From Nostoc sp. UHCC 0926 (GTDB lineage Bacteria > Cyanobacteriota > Cyanobacteriia > Cyanobacteriales > Nostocaceae), in the NCBI RefSeq assembly GCF_028623165.1, contig NZ_CP117772.1, forward strand, positions 1 to 64,000: 64,000 bases of DNA, in the 5' to 3' direction. Below are positions 57,101 through 63,948 of the stretch, piece after piece (within the stretch, counting starts at the first letter, position 1; each line of letters opens with the position of its first letter). The notes under the pieces are model-generated. The model had not been told where the DNA came from, did not search any database, and saw nothing but the letters and a program-made list of their open reading frames with translations. A program made the translations under genes and the position numbers.

Positions 57101-59162
57101 GTGCTGTTTGCTGGTCTGCCACAATTAACCGCGCTCCCCCAATCAACGGCAGGAATAACTCCAAGATAGAAATGTCAAAGCATAAGGTGGTAACTGCAAC
57201 AAGGGTATCAGCAGCCGAAAGTCCCGGTTTCTCCTTGAAACTCAAAAGAAAATTCACTAGAGCCGCATGTGATATTTGTACTCCCTTGGGTCGTCCCGTG
57301 GAACCGGAAGTATAAATCACATAAGCCAAGTGCTGATTGCCGGCAATGGCAGGTAACGCTGTATCTGGCTGTTGCGATAAGCTTTGAGCTTCTTTGTCCA
57401 GCAACAGAACTTTTGCAGATGTTTGGGGAATTTGAGAAACAATTGTATTCTCTGTAACAATCAGCGCTGCACCGCTATCCGCAAGCATAAAATCAAGGCG
57501 ATCGCGCGGGAAAGCAGGGTCTAATGGCACGTAAGCAGCGCCAGCTTTGAGAATACCTAAAAGCGCGATCGGCAACCCAGCGTGGCGCTCCAGGCATACT
57601 GCAACCAATGTTTCCCTAGTGACTCCAAGTTCGCGCAGTACATGGGCAAATTGGTTAGATTTGCGTTCCAATTCCTCGTAGGTGAGCCAATTTGTACCTG
57701 AGAGAACCGCAGGTGCATCGGGAGTCAGAGTAACTTGCTGGCTAAATAATTCCTGTACTGTGGCTGTTGTATGCTGTTTGCTCTCACCGCAGGCTCGCTT
57801 GTAAAAATTGCTTTCTTCGGTTTTGCTCAACAATCCGATATCACCAATAAACTCTGGGCGATCAGCAAATCTTTCCAGAATTTGCACCAGTCGATCAATC
57901 AGTTGTTGGCGTTCTTCGTCACTAGCAACATGCTTTTGGAAAGCAACTTTAAGCGTCAAATCTTCACTGGGTAACGCATAAAGGGTGACAGGATAATGGG
58001 TTTTTTCCAGAGTCTCAATCGAACGAACCGAAATTTCGCCTTGATTTTGACGCAGACTTTCTTCTACTGGGTAATTCTCGTAAATAACGATCGATTCAAA
58101 CAACGGCTGTCCTCTGGGAATGTCACTCCACCCTTGAATATTTACCAAACTACTGAAGGAATATTGATTGATTTGCGAGGTGCGATCGCGCAGTTCCTGC
58201 AACCAATGCTTCAAGCTAGAAGCAGCATCTAATTTCACACGCAAGGGGAGTGTGTTAATAAATAAACCAATTATCTCCCCAGAACCTGGTAATTCAGGCG
58301 GACGACCTGATACGGTGATTCCGAAAACAACTTCATCGCAGCTGCTATACCGACTTAAAAGGATGCTCCAAGCCGCTTGGACTAAGGTATTGAGTGTTAC
58401 TTGATTTTGACGAGCATACGCGAGAAGTTGCGTATAAATTTCTTGGCTGAGAGTTCTTTGCTTGGTCTGGTCATCAGCAATGTCAGCCTCTTGTCCGAAT
58501 TTAGCAGACTTTAGTCCCAGGCTGGTTGTTTGCTGCAAACCGCTGAGTTCTTGACGCCAAAAAGCTTCTCCCTCATGAGAACTTTTTTGTTTTAACCAAG
58601 CAAGAAAGTCGCTGTATGGACGAACTGGTGGGAGTGATATTTTTACACCTTCGCAAGCAGCTTTATGTAAAAGAAAGAACTCACGCATCAGCAGGGGCAT
58701 CGACCAACCATCAAGCAATAAATGATGGTAACTGCATACAAATTGCCAAGATTGTTCATCAAGGCGAATCAATATTACCCTCAGTAAAGGAGAACGATTG
58801 AGAGCAAATCCTTTGCGTCGGTCTTCTTCAAGAAATTCCAGCAGACGTTTATCTTGTGCTGACGTACTCAAACTCCGCCAATCATTTTCAGCAACTTTGA
58901 AAACAATATTGCGAAAGACTACTTGTACTGGTTCGGCTTGTCCTTTGGTAACAATAGCAGTGCGTAAAATTCCATGACGGTCAATAAGAATCTGCCATGC
59001 TTGATTCACTGTATCTACAGAGATATTACCTTCAAGACGGCAATTTAACTGCTCAAAATAAACAGCTGATTCTCTTTCGTAGAGAGAATGAAATAGAAGA
59101 CCTTGTTGTAGAGGGGTTAAGGGGAAAATGTCTTCAATTTTGTCCTTGAGGCTCATATACAA
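48129..59162 (-). CDS. NRPS4: C-A(Gly-like)-PCP-C-A(Gln)-PCP-E-C-A(Gly)-PCP
   Basis: 3677 residues, start ATG 59162 (a second ATG two codons later). C1 about 8-445 (D-accepting class, HHLLLDGWS), A7 465-960, PCP Ser1007 (LGGDSI), C2 1055-1500 (HHAIVDGWS), A8 1530-2030, PCP Ser2082, E 2125-2570 (HHLIVDGVSW, FNYLGQ), C3 2585-3030 (HHLILDGWS), A9 3055-3550, PCP Ser3602 (LGGHSL). Pocket residues: A7 DILQFGFIW, A8 DAWQFGLID (exact glutamine code), A9 DILQLGVIW (glycine code DILQLGLIW with one change). The E domain makes D-Gln. Modules 1 and 3 are very similar, a likely internal duplication. It should take the D-ended tetrapeptide from NRPS2 and pass a heptapeptide to NRPS3. It is the promoter-proximal gene of the minus arm. 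Confidence 0.93.
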   Translation of the reverse strand: MYMSLKDKIEDIFPLTPLQQGLLFHSLYERESAVYFEQLNCRLEGNISVDTVNQAWQILIDRHGILRTAIVTKGQAEPVQVVFRNIVFKVAENDWRSLSTSAQDKRLLEFLEEDRRKGFALNRSPLLRVILIRLDEQSWQFVCSYHHLLLDGWSMPLLMREFFLLHKAACEGVKISLPPVRPYSDFLAWLKQKSSHEGEAFWRQELSGLQQTTSLGLKSAKFGQEADIADDQTKQRTLSQEIYTQLLAYARQNQVTLNTLVQAAWSILLSRYSSCDEVVFGITVSGRPPELPGSGEIIGLFINTLPLRVKLDAASSLKHWLQELRDRTSQINQYSFSSLVNIQGWSDIPRGQPLFESIVIYENYPVEESLRQNQGEISVRSIETLEKTHYPVTLYALPSEDLTLKVAFQKHVASDEERQQLIDRLVQILERFADRPEFIGDIGLLSKTEESNFYKRACGESKQHTTATVQELFSQQVTLTPDAPAVLSGTNWLTYEELERKSNQFAHVLRELGVTRETLVAVCLERHAGLPIALLGILKAGAAYVPLDPAFPRDRLDFMLADSGAALIVTENTIVSQIPQTSAKVLLLDKEAQSLSQQPDTALPAIAGNQHLAYVIYTSGSTGRPKGVQISHAALVNFLLSFKEKPGLSAADTLVAVTTLCFDISILELFLPLIGGARLIVADQQTARDGSKLAQLLKRSQATVMQATPTTWRLLLAAGWRPNNAFRAFCGGEAMPVDLAASLLNNGVELWNFYGPTETTIWSAVNLVKQAESALSIGQGIANTSVYILDKAGHPLPKGLVGELFIGGNGLARNYRRKPSLTALAFVPNPFSQEPGERLYRTGDLARFLSNGEIEFLGRSDFQTKIRGFRIEIKEIEVAISEFPSVQQKIVVVDSGEDNEKQLVAYIVCAPGTKPTIEALRNHLQQRLPDYMVPSQFVFLDKFPLTLNGKIDRKALPKAEINRENLQLAFVSPQTPEEQILAKIWQKVLRVDRVGRFDNYFVLGGDSIRSIHVCSLADEANFKLTLEQVFSHPVLADLAASMQAETKKVAHKVIQEKPFALIALEDREKLQDVAQDAYPLAQLQAGMLFHSDFDEGAKTYNDLFSFRIRIPFDLNIWQQAYTQMFDRYPILRTAFDLGKFSQPLQVILKEVPTQILFEDLTSLPESKQENYLNSFIDKERGNGFDWSKAPLMRFYIHLLDRNIVQATFALHHAIVDGWSLTNFITEFTGLYLHLIGAKVPVPQAPPALQYSRFIALEQKALTDDSQRLFWQKQLQEIPFTQVPRLNGAVSQNAPRRMAKIDTKLPTEISQSLKAVSKQLGVPLRTVLLAVHMRLLAYCSGEKEVVTGLVSNGRPTELDGDRVLGLFLNTLPFRLKLPRGSWVNLIQETFSAEQAIMPNRRFPFAEIQRMHGNQPLYESSFNFVHFHVYKGLLGLRDVELIQAQSFAETNIPFSVSWSEEVDSPDLVFNITYDSNDFNGEQATAYANYCVQMCAALATNPQGNFAGYEDVGVLTSCTQLNITPSLVAEMELEGGVPGLVHEIFEQQAANSPNSPAVTSDSETWTSHKLNQKANQLARILRSRQIGADKPVGICLERSLLMVVAILAVLKAGGCYVPIDPDYPPARIQGMIEDAKASIILTRSDLGDNLFDNSSAQLVFLDHYSESIAAQSSENLEIPILGEHLAYIIFTSGSTGRAKGIAISHQAIAHHMAWFLDIFAVNSSDTIFQKTPFSFDASVWEFWAALMSGAKLVIAKPGGHQDNAYLVETIKLENVTILQVVPTLLEVLVAEPGLSECSSLRLVFAGGEALKKRVWDEFNGTLSIPLINLYGPAETTIDTAFHRCRERENTVTIPLGNPVPDTSLYILDSDRLPVPIGTPGESFIAGPQLARGYWEQPKLTAEYFLPDPFSSNPGSRMYRTGDRARYLMDGKIEFLGRLDTQLKIRGFRIETSEIVKILESHPWVVRAVTKAISSPDKPTRLVAYVECKASPENWQEILRSQVRNALPEYMIPSLFVSLDSFPLLPNGKINLNALPDPQSEETAVRRNYVAPRNDTENILKNIWQEVLHVSNVGIEDDFFELGGDSILCLQIIAKARAVGIHFTPRDLFNHLCIAELTTCVNISQAKPAASLIPVVGEIPLTTMQQWFFQQSLPHPEHWNQAILLDLKQKFATGQVRTALVQIAESHQAFSLRFRKTTKGWTQQLVDDANILGFDVVNLTNQSSEELSERLQTTASEFQAKLDLESGPLFRAVYFQTDENTTDKLLLIIHHLIVDGVSWRIILQDLAISLTAPLAKQENLSASFPQWAMQLNFLKQNSLWEQHLPFWEMQQVESPTLPLDFPEELQNNKENSAAQIECNFSNSETESLLYELPRTRKARIQEVLLAVLQDAVTEWTGESKMVVALESHGRENQFTEVDVFNSVGWFTSIFPFKLEKRTDDLLENLQTVKEQLRKLPDNGFSYGILRQKPELTPILPKIPAGIVFNYLGQFDDNFPEAAPFVPSSADSGISRNLEGMRPFQLEVTGLIVNSQLHIRFVYSKALHREETIRHLADSFYTGFVKLLAESRSKPQNWTPADFPLAAVNNEQLSMALAGTSGVEDIYPLAPVQEGMLFHANYESENGVYLQQVTGEIQGDIDTAVFHKAWEHCINRHPSLRASFVLRDLPQPLQRIHQSVNLPFVWENWSELTTDQATIKWTELLEKDRRQGFSLETVPLMRLTLVKLEEQKWRFLWTHHHLILDGWSLPLVLGDVITSYNAEKQGLQPNLPRPPVYRDFITWLRKTESTAAESFWRRELNGLHQATTLGFKSAKSSDYQTLQTTLGKQTYSQLVAFARENQVTLSTLVQAAWSILLSRYSFSNEVIFGVTVSGRPPDLANSAEMVGLFINTLPLRVRLDAATPLKNWLQYLRDRTSEINQYSSSRLVDIQGWSEVPRGQPLFESIVIYENYPVEASLRQNAGELAVHSVQCLEKNHYPLSLYALPSTEDLTLSIAFQNNVGDEQQRQQLIQQLAQILRRFALEQPQFVGEIGLLSKTEERDLSTKAFFQSKVYPFAPVQELFSQQAAVTPDAPAVLSATKSLTYAELESKSNQIAQALLQLGVTKETLVAVCLERHAGLLVALLGILKAGAAYVPLDPSFPLERLDFMLADSRAAVIITEDTLVTKISTTSAIVLLLDECGNPAFQERVGRGLMPDVSVTISQKPDLPNSKSSSQDLAYIIYTSGSTGKPKGVQISHGALTNLLLSFCDRPGLAATDTLVAVTTLSFDISMLELFLPLIAGARLVVADRETVQDGFKLGELLNKTQATVMQATPSTWRLLLAAGWQPKASFRALCGGEAMPVDLAASLLENKIELWNVYGPTETTIWSAVNLVKQPEDALSIGCGIANTSMYILDRALNLVPRGVIGELYIGGAGLARGYRGRPDLTADRFIPNFFSQEPGERLYCTGDLARFLPNGEIEFLGRLDDQVKIRGYRIELGDIETVLENHRSIAQAIVQPFGDGLNKKLVAYLVAKSDVEKPTPETLRAYVLEKLPDYMVPGAWVLLDAMPLTLNNKVDRRALPAPSQLRSEVDYIAPRNAIESALAEIWQEMMHISRVGVKNNFFDLGGHSLVAAQIHARMRKAFSIELSLRELFDALTIEKTALLLIAKETSPGRTEKIALAFLRMKQMTPEEKAILLQTKRTKS

Positions 59163-59371
59163 ATACGCCTTGAATTTACTTTAATTAGACTGATGGCGAA
59201 AATAGGAAATATTTAACAAGTTTTCTCAAAAATCAATCAAAATATATCTACAAAAGCGATGATTTCATTCTGTAGAATGTGCATTTAAGCTTACATAACT
59301 TATATAGAAGTATTTTCGCCCAACTTATGCACTAAAAATGAACCCTGTCTTAAAGACGGGAGCAACGCGAT

Positions 59372-59593
59372 TTGGTGAGGTTGGGCAAAAACGATGCGAT
59401 GCATCGCGTCCCAACCGAAACCGAAAACCATGATTATGATCCAAAAACAACCCTAACTCCTTATGGTATCTTTCTTCCAAACCTAGATGAACTATTTTTA
59501 TACTTTCTCAAAGCTGAAAGCTATGCCGGAGAGGAGCAAAGAGAAAAACTGTATTGTATAATAGCGGGAAGCGCTGTATTGGAATGTATTTGA
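59372..59593 (+). CDS. Small ORF of unknown function (73 aa, uncertain)
   Basis: An open frame beginning at TTG/GTG codons near 59372 encodes TPYGIFLPNLDELFLYFLKAE and ends AGSAVLECI. There is no ATG at the start of the conserved-looking part and no good ribosome site. I do not recognise it. It lies divergently from NRPS4, whose upstream region (59163-59371) it borders; it may be a remnant. Confidence 0.3.
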   Translation: MVRLGKNDAMHRVPTETENHDYDPKTTLTPYGIFLPNLDELFLYFLKAESYAGEEQREKLYCIIAGSAVLECI

Positions 59594-59643
59594 TAATGAG
59601 TATTAGTTACTGAAAGAAACGTTTTTTAAACACAAAATAAACA

Positions 59644-59765
59644 TTAACTAATGACCACCGCCTCAATCATCAAGATAATAAGCCCCCAAAAGTGTGAGAG
59701 TAACTGCATCAGTGGGCTAACTATTTCTTTGGGTAACTCGTTGTAGCTATCTTGCGATCGCGATT
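59644..59765 (-). pseudogene. P-type ATPase N-terminal scrap
   Basis: The minus strand reads SQDSYNELPKEIVSPLMQLLS, then HFWGLIILMIEAVVIS and a stop. YNELPxEIVxPLxxxLSHFWGxIxxMIE is the cytoplasmic-to-first-helix segment of proton-type (PMA1-like) P-ATPases. About 40 codons remain, so it cannot function. It is on the same strand as the ATPase piece at 5480-5703, but that piece looks like a magnesium-type ATPase. Confidence 0.6.
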
Positions 59766-59860
59766 AATTAGTCTGACATATTTCTGTTAGAAATCATGTT
59801 TAACTAAGCGTTTTATTAGTGTATAAATTGTATTTTTTGTACTAAAAGCTTTTAAATCCA

Positions 59861-60401
59861 GGACTTACGCAACTGTCACAAGCAATGGCGCGGTCTAAAA
59901 TTTATTCAAGAATTAGTACAAGAAAACAAATATTTTGTTTTGCGGATAAAAAACAATTGTAAACTAGAATTTGATGGCTCAAATGGGTTGGTCAAAGTTG
60001 GTGCATCTGATCATGCCCAAGCTTATAAAGTAATTAATTTTTGTGATTTAGAGGCAAAAACCGAGTTTCGCTTAGTTACTAATTTACCTGCTGATGAAGA
60101 GGCTGCCGTTAGTGATGATGAAATTAGGGATATTTATTGATTACGTTGGGGAGTTGAATTGTTGTGGAAGTTTTTAAAGATGCACTTAAAACTTGACAAA
60201 TTAATTATTAAGAACGTCAATGGTATCACCATACAAATTTACGTTAGTTTAATAGCTTATCTAATTTTACAGATATTATCTATTCCACAACAATGGAGAC
60301 ATACGCTAGACGGGATTTATTCAATAATGATAATATATAGGCAAAGTCATAGAGATATACGCTCCTACTACAGCGAGTTTATATGTTGTAAATATTTTTA
60401 A
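59861..60401 (+). pseudogene. IS4-type transposase C-terminal remnant
   Basis: After the IS-end-like motif ggacttacgca (59861-59871), a frame from about 59901 reads FIQELVQENKYFVLRIKNN, ASDHAQAYKVINF, EIRDIY, a TGA at 60138-60140, then LRWGVELLWKFLKMHLKLDK and a hydrophobic tail. The RxRWxVExxxKxxKxxLxLDK step is the catalytic-Glu (YREK-like) region of IS4 transposases. The catalytic Asp-containing N-terminal part is absent and one sense codon (probably CGA) has become a stop, so it is dead. Confidence 0.75.
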
Positions 60402-60602
60402 AAATTGGATCGCGCCATACCAGAGATGAGCGCCCAAAAATTATTATATAAAGGTTAAGAATTAAATATTTTAGTATAACCTGTACAAGTTATACGCTAA
60501 TCAAACGCTTGGTTAAACATGATTTCTAATATTAGTCTGTCATCCTAATATTTGTGATCAAATTGACCAAATTTAGTTAAATCTATGGTTAACAAAGCTT
60601 TA

Positions 60603-61310
60603 TTAACGAGTCTCAACCAATTCACAAACAGGTTCGTGAGAATATAAGTCATCTCCTAAAATGGTTACAGGATAACCATACTTATTTTGATAATTCTTAT
60701 TTAACCATCTTTTAACAGCCGCATTTTCACAGTCTTGTTTTTGATGTCCATCTTGTTTTTTAATAAATTCCGGTGATAAATTAATTACTTGTTTTTGATT
60801 AGGAGAAACTATAATAGGTGTAACACAGCCATGAAAATAAGTTGTAGTTCCATTTCGATGATTACGACAATTACAATGAGGGCAATTAATCTTCTTAGAT
60901 GAAAAATATTCTGTGCCATCTAACGCCACCAAAATTTCTCCATCTAAGTAGAGAAACTTGTTTAAAACTCCCTTTTATTATAACCATTGATAGACTTTTT
61001 GAAAAGTCATAAAGATAGTACTAGCTGGCACCGGATCTAATAGATTTCTTATTTGATTATCCCCAGGAATTTTTTCAATTGAAAATAAACTTTCAGCATT
61101 ATCTTTTCCCTTATTGCTTTTCATTAAACGTTGATGGTCTAAAAAAGACGGTGACTGAGTAAAAAACACTGAAAACGCAGCCATAACTGCATCTTCTACC
61201 TGATATTTAGTATTATTTCCGGGTTTCCTTTCATCAGGTAAGTCATGTAATGATGACCGTAAAAATTGCATTAATTCAGCAATTTCTAGGGTCGCTACTT
61301 TTTGAGCCAT
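60603..61310 (-). pseudogene. Transposase of another IS4-like element, interrupted and truncated
   Basis: From ATG 61310 the frame gives LMQFLRSSLHDLPDERKPG and FSIEKIPGDNQIRNLLDP up to VYQWL, two consecutive TAA codons (60980-60975), then in the same frame GVLNKFLYLDGEILVALDGTEYF (in part; first catalytic Asp), CPHCNCRNH and ILGDDLYSHEP (second Asp) before ending at 60603. The catalytic Glu region is missing. This is a known cyanobacterial IS4-like transposase plan; both nonsense mutations and truncation make it inactive. Confidence 0.75.
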
Positions 61311-61923
61311 TTTGGAGTTGTTTGACTAATTAATAATTTTCAATTCACCAATTTTACCAAAGCTTGACAACTATTAATAATTTGTTATTTCGATTGAGTT
61401 CTATATTCTCAAAAGAGAACTATTTTCCTGAGTTTACTCTTAGTTGTCAGTCAATCCCCTCAAGTATATTGAGTATTTATACTTAGTTAATGGAGGTAAT
61501 TATTTTTTTAGCTATCTCCTTTCTCTGAAAAACTAGTTATTTTGTACTATATTTTGAATTTCAAAATGGGGTTAATACTCTATTTATTTCAAAATGAGAA
61601 TTGCTGTCGCTTTGATGTCCCGTTAGCTTACCTTATATCTTGCACCTACCGAATCAACTCAGAAAAAGCAGATAAAAAGTACAAAAATGAGACATTAGAA
61701 GCAGTGTCAGGGTTAATCGCTACTTAGATGTTTAAAGAACTATAAAACTAGTAATGTTACTTAATTAGTTGAGAAAGACGATGGCAGGCTTTGTCAAGGT
61801 ATGATGTTCCAACTAATGAGTCGTTGATCAGGCGATCGTTAATTATGAGAATGGCGCTTATTTGTGGAATTGTCCAAAATGTGAGAAAAAGGGCGTGAAA
61901 CATATTACAGATTAGCAAGAACT
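61311..61923. other. Gene-free stretch between transposases
   Basis: AT-rich. A 61-codon open frame at 61542-61727 shows no recognisable features. The left end of the IS carrying the 61924 transposase should lie in the last 150 bp, but I could not fix it by an inverted repeat. Confidence 0.35.
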
Positions 61924-63045
61924 ATGGTTTCAATTCTTGCCCACGCCCAAAATTTAGTTTACACCTTGCTGTCATTGATGCCTTCTACTTACCAACAAGA
62001 AAATCTTGAAGCAATGTTGGGATTGTTCTTGCAGTCAGAGGGGTATCCTCTACCTGAGCACAGTAAAAGTAAGTCAGCCAGCGCCTTAAGTCGATTTCTC
62101 AACATCTACAATTGGTCAACTATAAGTGTAATTCGTACCACCCGTAACCGTGTTATTAAGGAGATTTTGTCGCAGCGGACTTTAGGACGTAAACCATTTC
62201 TACAAGTGATTATTGACCTAACAACTCTGGAAAAGTTTGGCAAGTTTAAGGGATTTGAAAATTTAATCCGCGTATACAACGGAAAACGAGGTTTACACTT
62301 GGTTGTGGTGTATTTGGTTGTAGGTCGGTGGCGAGTTCCCTGGAGTTTTCGCGTCTGGAAGGGAAAAGGGACTCCGTCCCCGGCACAATTGGGACTAAAA
62401 ATGGTCAAATGCTTGCCCAAAAAACTAACAAAGCACTTCCAGGTGATGGTTCTTGTAGATACAGCCTTTGGTAGTGTGGAATTTATACACGGTGTCCGAA
62501 AGCGGAAATACCATATAATTGCTGGGATCGCTTGTACCCGTAAGTTAATAGATGGGCGCTGTGTTGCTCAACTACATAAACGTGGACAACAACTTCGCTT
62601 GAGGGGTTTGAAATTTCCTGTCTATGTATCCTGGTACTATTTTAAACGTGATGATGGTAAATATGTCAAACGATTTGTCATTTCAACCAAAGCTCTCAAA
62701 GCTAGTACTATTTCTTGGTGGGGTAAACGACGGTGGCGAATAGAGGGTTGGTTTAAAACTGCGAAACACCGTTTCGGGTTACATCGGTTTGGGCAGGGGA
62801 CACTTTTAGGCGTTTATCGTTGCTTGGTATTGTCCCTGATTTCTTATATTTTGGCACACTGGGCTTATTTATCCACAGCGATCGCTTCTACAAACCTACC
62901 TGATTGGGGACAAGCAGCAGAAATCGCATTCCAAACTATATTTCCACAATTGGTAGTGTTACTTCTTTTACAAGACATTGAACGCCTGAGAGAACTGGCA
63001 CTTAGTCAAGGAATTGACATTCAAATTTCCAGGTGCAAGATATGA
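61924..63045 (+). CDS. Transposase, IS4-superfamily (DDE), apparently intact
   Basis: 373 residues from ATG 61924. Probable DDE residues: first Asp in VIIDLTTLEKFG, second in VLVDTAFGS, Glu in RRWRIEGWFKTAKHRFGL. The order and spacing fit IS4-superfamily transposases carried by Nostoc ISs. Unlike the neighbouring transposases it has no stop or frameshift, so it may still be active. Its 3' end cuts the opposing integrase gene: the last codons overlap the foreign C-terminal tail of that protein. Confidence 0.8.
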   Translation: MVSILAHAQNLVYTLLSLMPSTYQQENLEAMLGLFLQSEGYPLPEHSKSKSASALSRFLNIYNWSTISVIRTTRNRVIKEILSQRTLGRKPFLQVIIDLTTLEKFGKFKGFENLIRVYNGKRGLHLVVVYLVVGRWRVPWSFRVWKGKGTPSPAQLGLKMVKCLPKKLTKHFQVMVLVDTAFGSVEFIHGVRKRKYHIIAGIACTRKLIDGRCVAQLHKRGQQLRLRGLKFPVYVSWYYFKRDDGKYVKRFVISTKALKASTISWWGKRRWRIEGWFKTAKHRFGLHRFGQGTLLGVYRCLVLSLISYILAHWAYLSTAIASTNLPDWGQAAEIAFQTIFPQLVVLLLLQDIERLRELALSQGIDIQISRCKI

Positions 63046-63948
63046 GTTACGGGCATGGCTGGGGTCAACTCCCAATAGCAATAAGTCAGTGGCATAGGTA
63101 TGTCGAAAGGAGTGAGGATGTAAATCCTCAATGTGAGCTATTTCACCAATTTTTTCTACAGCGAAGTAAATCCCGTGATAACTCAAGCGTTCACCTTTGT
63201 ATGAAGCATGATGTGAAATCATCAGTGGGGAGTCGCTGTTTAACACCTCTCCTTGCTGTTCGCGCAATTGTAAATACTCTACTAAAACGTCCCGACTCTC
63301 TTTTCGCAGTGGAACTAAGCGTGGTTCATTGGTTTTGGTGTCTGGTAAAAACAGCAGCTTGCCATCAAATGACCCAACATTTAGCTGTACAACTTCCCCT
63401 GCCCGGAGTCCATGACTGAGAATGTGAACCAGTGCTGTATCCCGTTGATTTGTTTCTCCCAACAATTTCAACGCTGACCAAACCTGTTCCATCTGTTCTG
63501 GGGTTAAACTCTGGGCTGGTGGCAGTGGTACTTTTTCCAGTTTTATCCCCAGTGTAGGATTAGTAGCAATGATATCAGGATACGTATAGCACATCCATTT
63601 AAAAAAGCTTTTGAGTGCCGCAACTCCTGCATTTATGCTACTTTTTGAAAGCGGTTTACCAGCATCAGTCAGTATTTCATCTCTTAGGTATTCTTTATAT
63701 AGCGCAAGATGACGTGGACGCAGTTCATGATAATGTAGTTCACTCCAAGCCAAAAACCTTTTGAGTTCACGTTCGTAGAGTTTGCGGCTGTTGGGTGCAA
63801 GATTGTTGCTACGTAAAAATTCCAGAACTTTTACCCACCGAATATCGGTTGGTGGTCTTCTAGTTTCTCCTGGCTGTGTGAAATGTAGAGCTTCACAATC
63901 AAGGGGAATGAGTTTGATCTCAGGTAAAGAATCTGCGCTGTAGTTCAT
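62968..63948 (-). pseudogene. Tyrosine recombinase/integrase truncated by an IS
   Basis: Begins at ATG 63948. N-terminal SAM-like core-binding domain (about 35-130: NSRKLYERELKRFLAW, LKSFFKWM), then the catalytic domain with Arg in SHGLRAGEVVQL and HxxR in HPHSFRHTYATDLLLLG. After GVDPSHA (near 63041) the protein reads into the transposon (YLAPGNLNVNSL), so the last active-site His/Trp and the nucleophile Tyr are lost. XerC/D-like recombinases cut and join DNA at specific sites; this one cannot. It marks the right flank as a former integration locus. No clear att site was found. Confidence 0.8.

Noticed and set aside
37489..58801. Numerous + strand frames opposite NRPS3 and NRPS4
   Set aside because: Antisense shadows; repeated pairs simply mirror the duplicated modules.
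5480..59765. Claim that the whole cluster inserted into one P-type ATPase gene
   Set aside because: The two fragments appear to belong to different ATPase subfamilies and most of the gene is missing, so only the weaker observation is reported.
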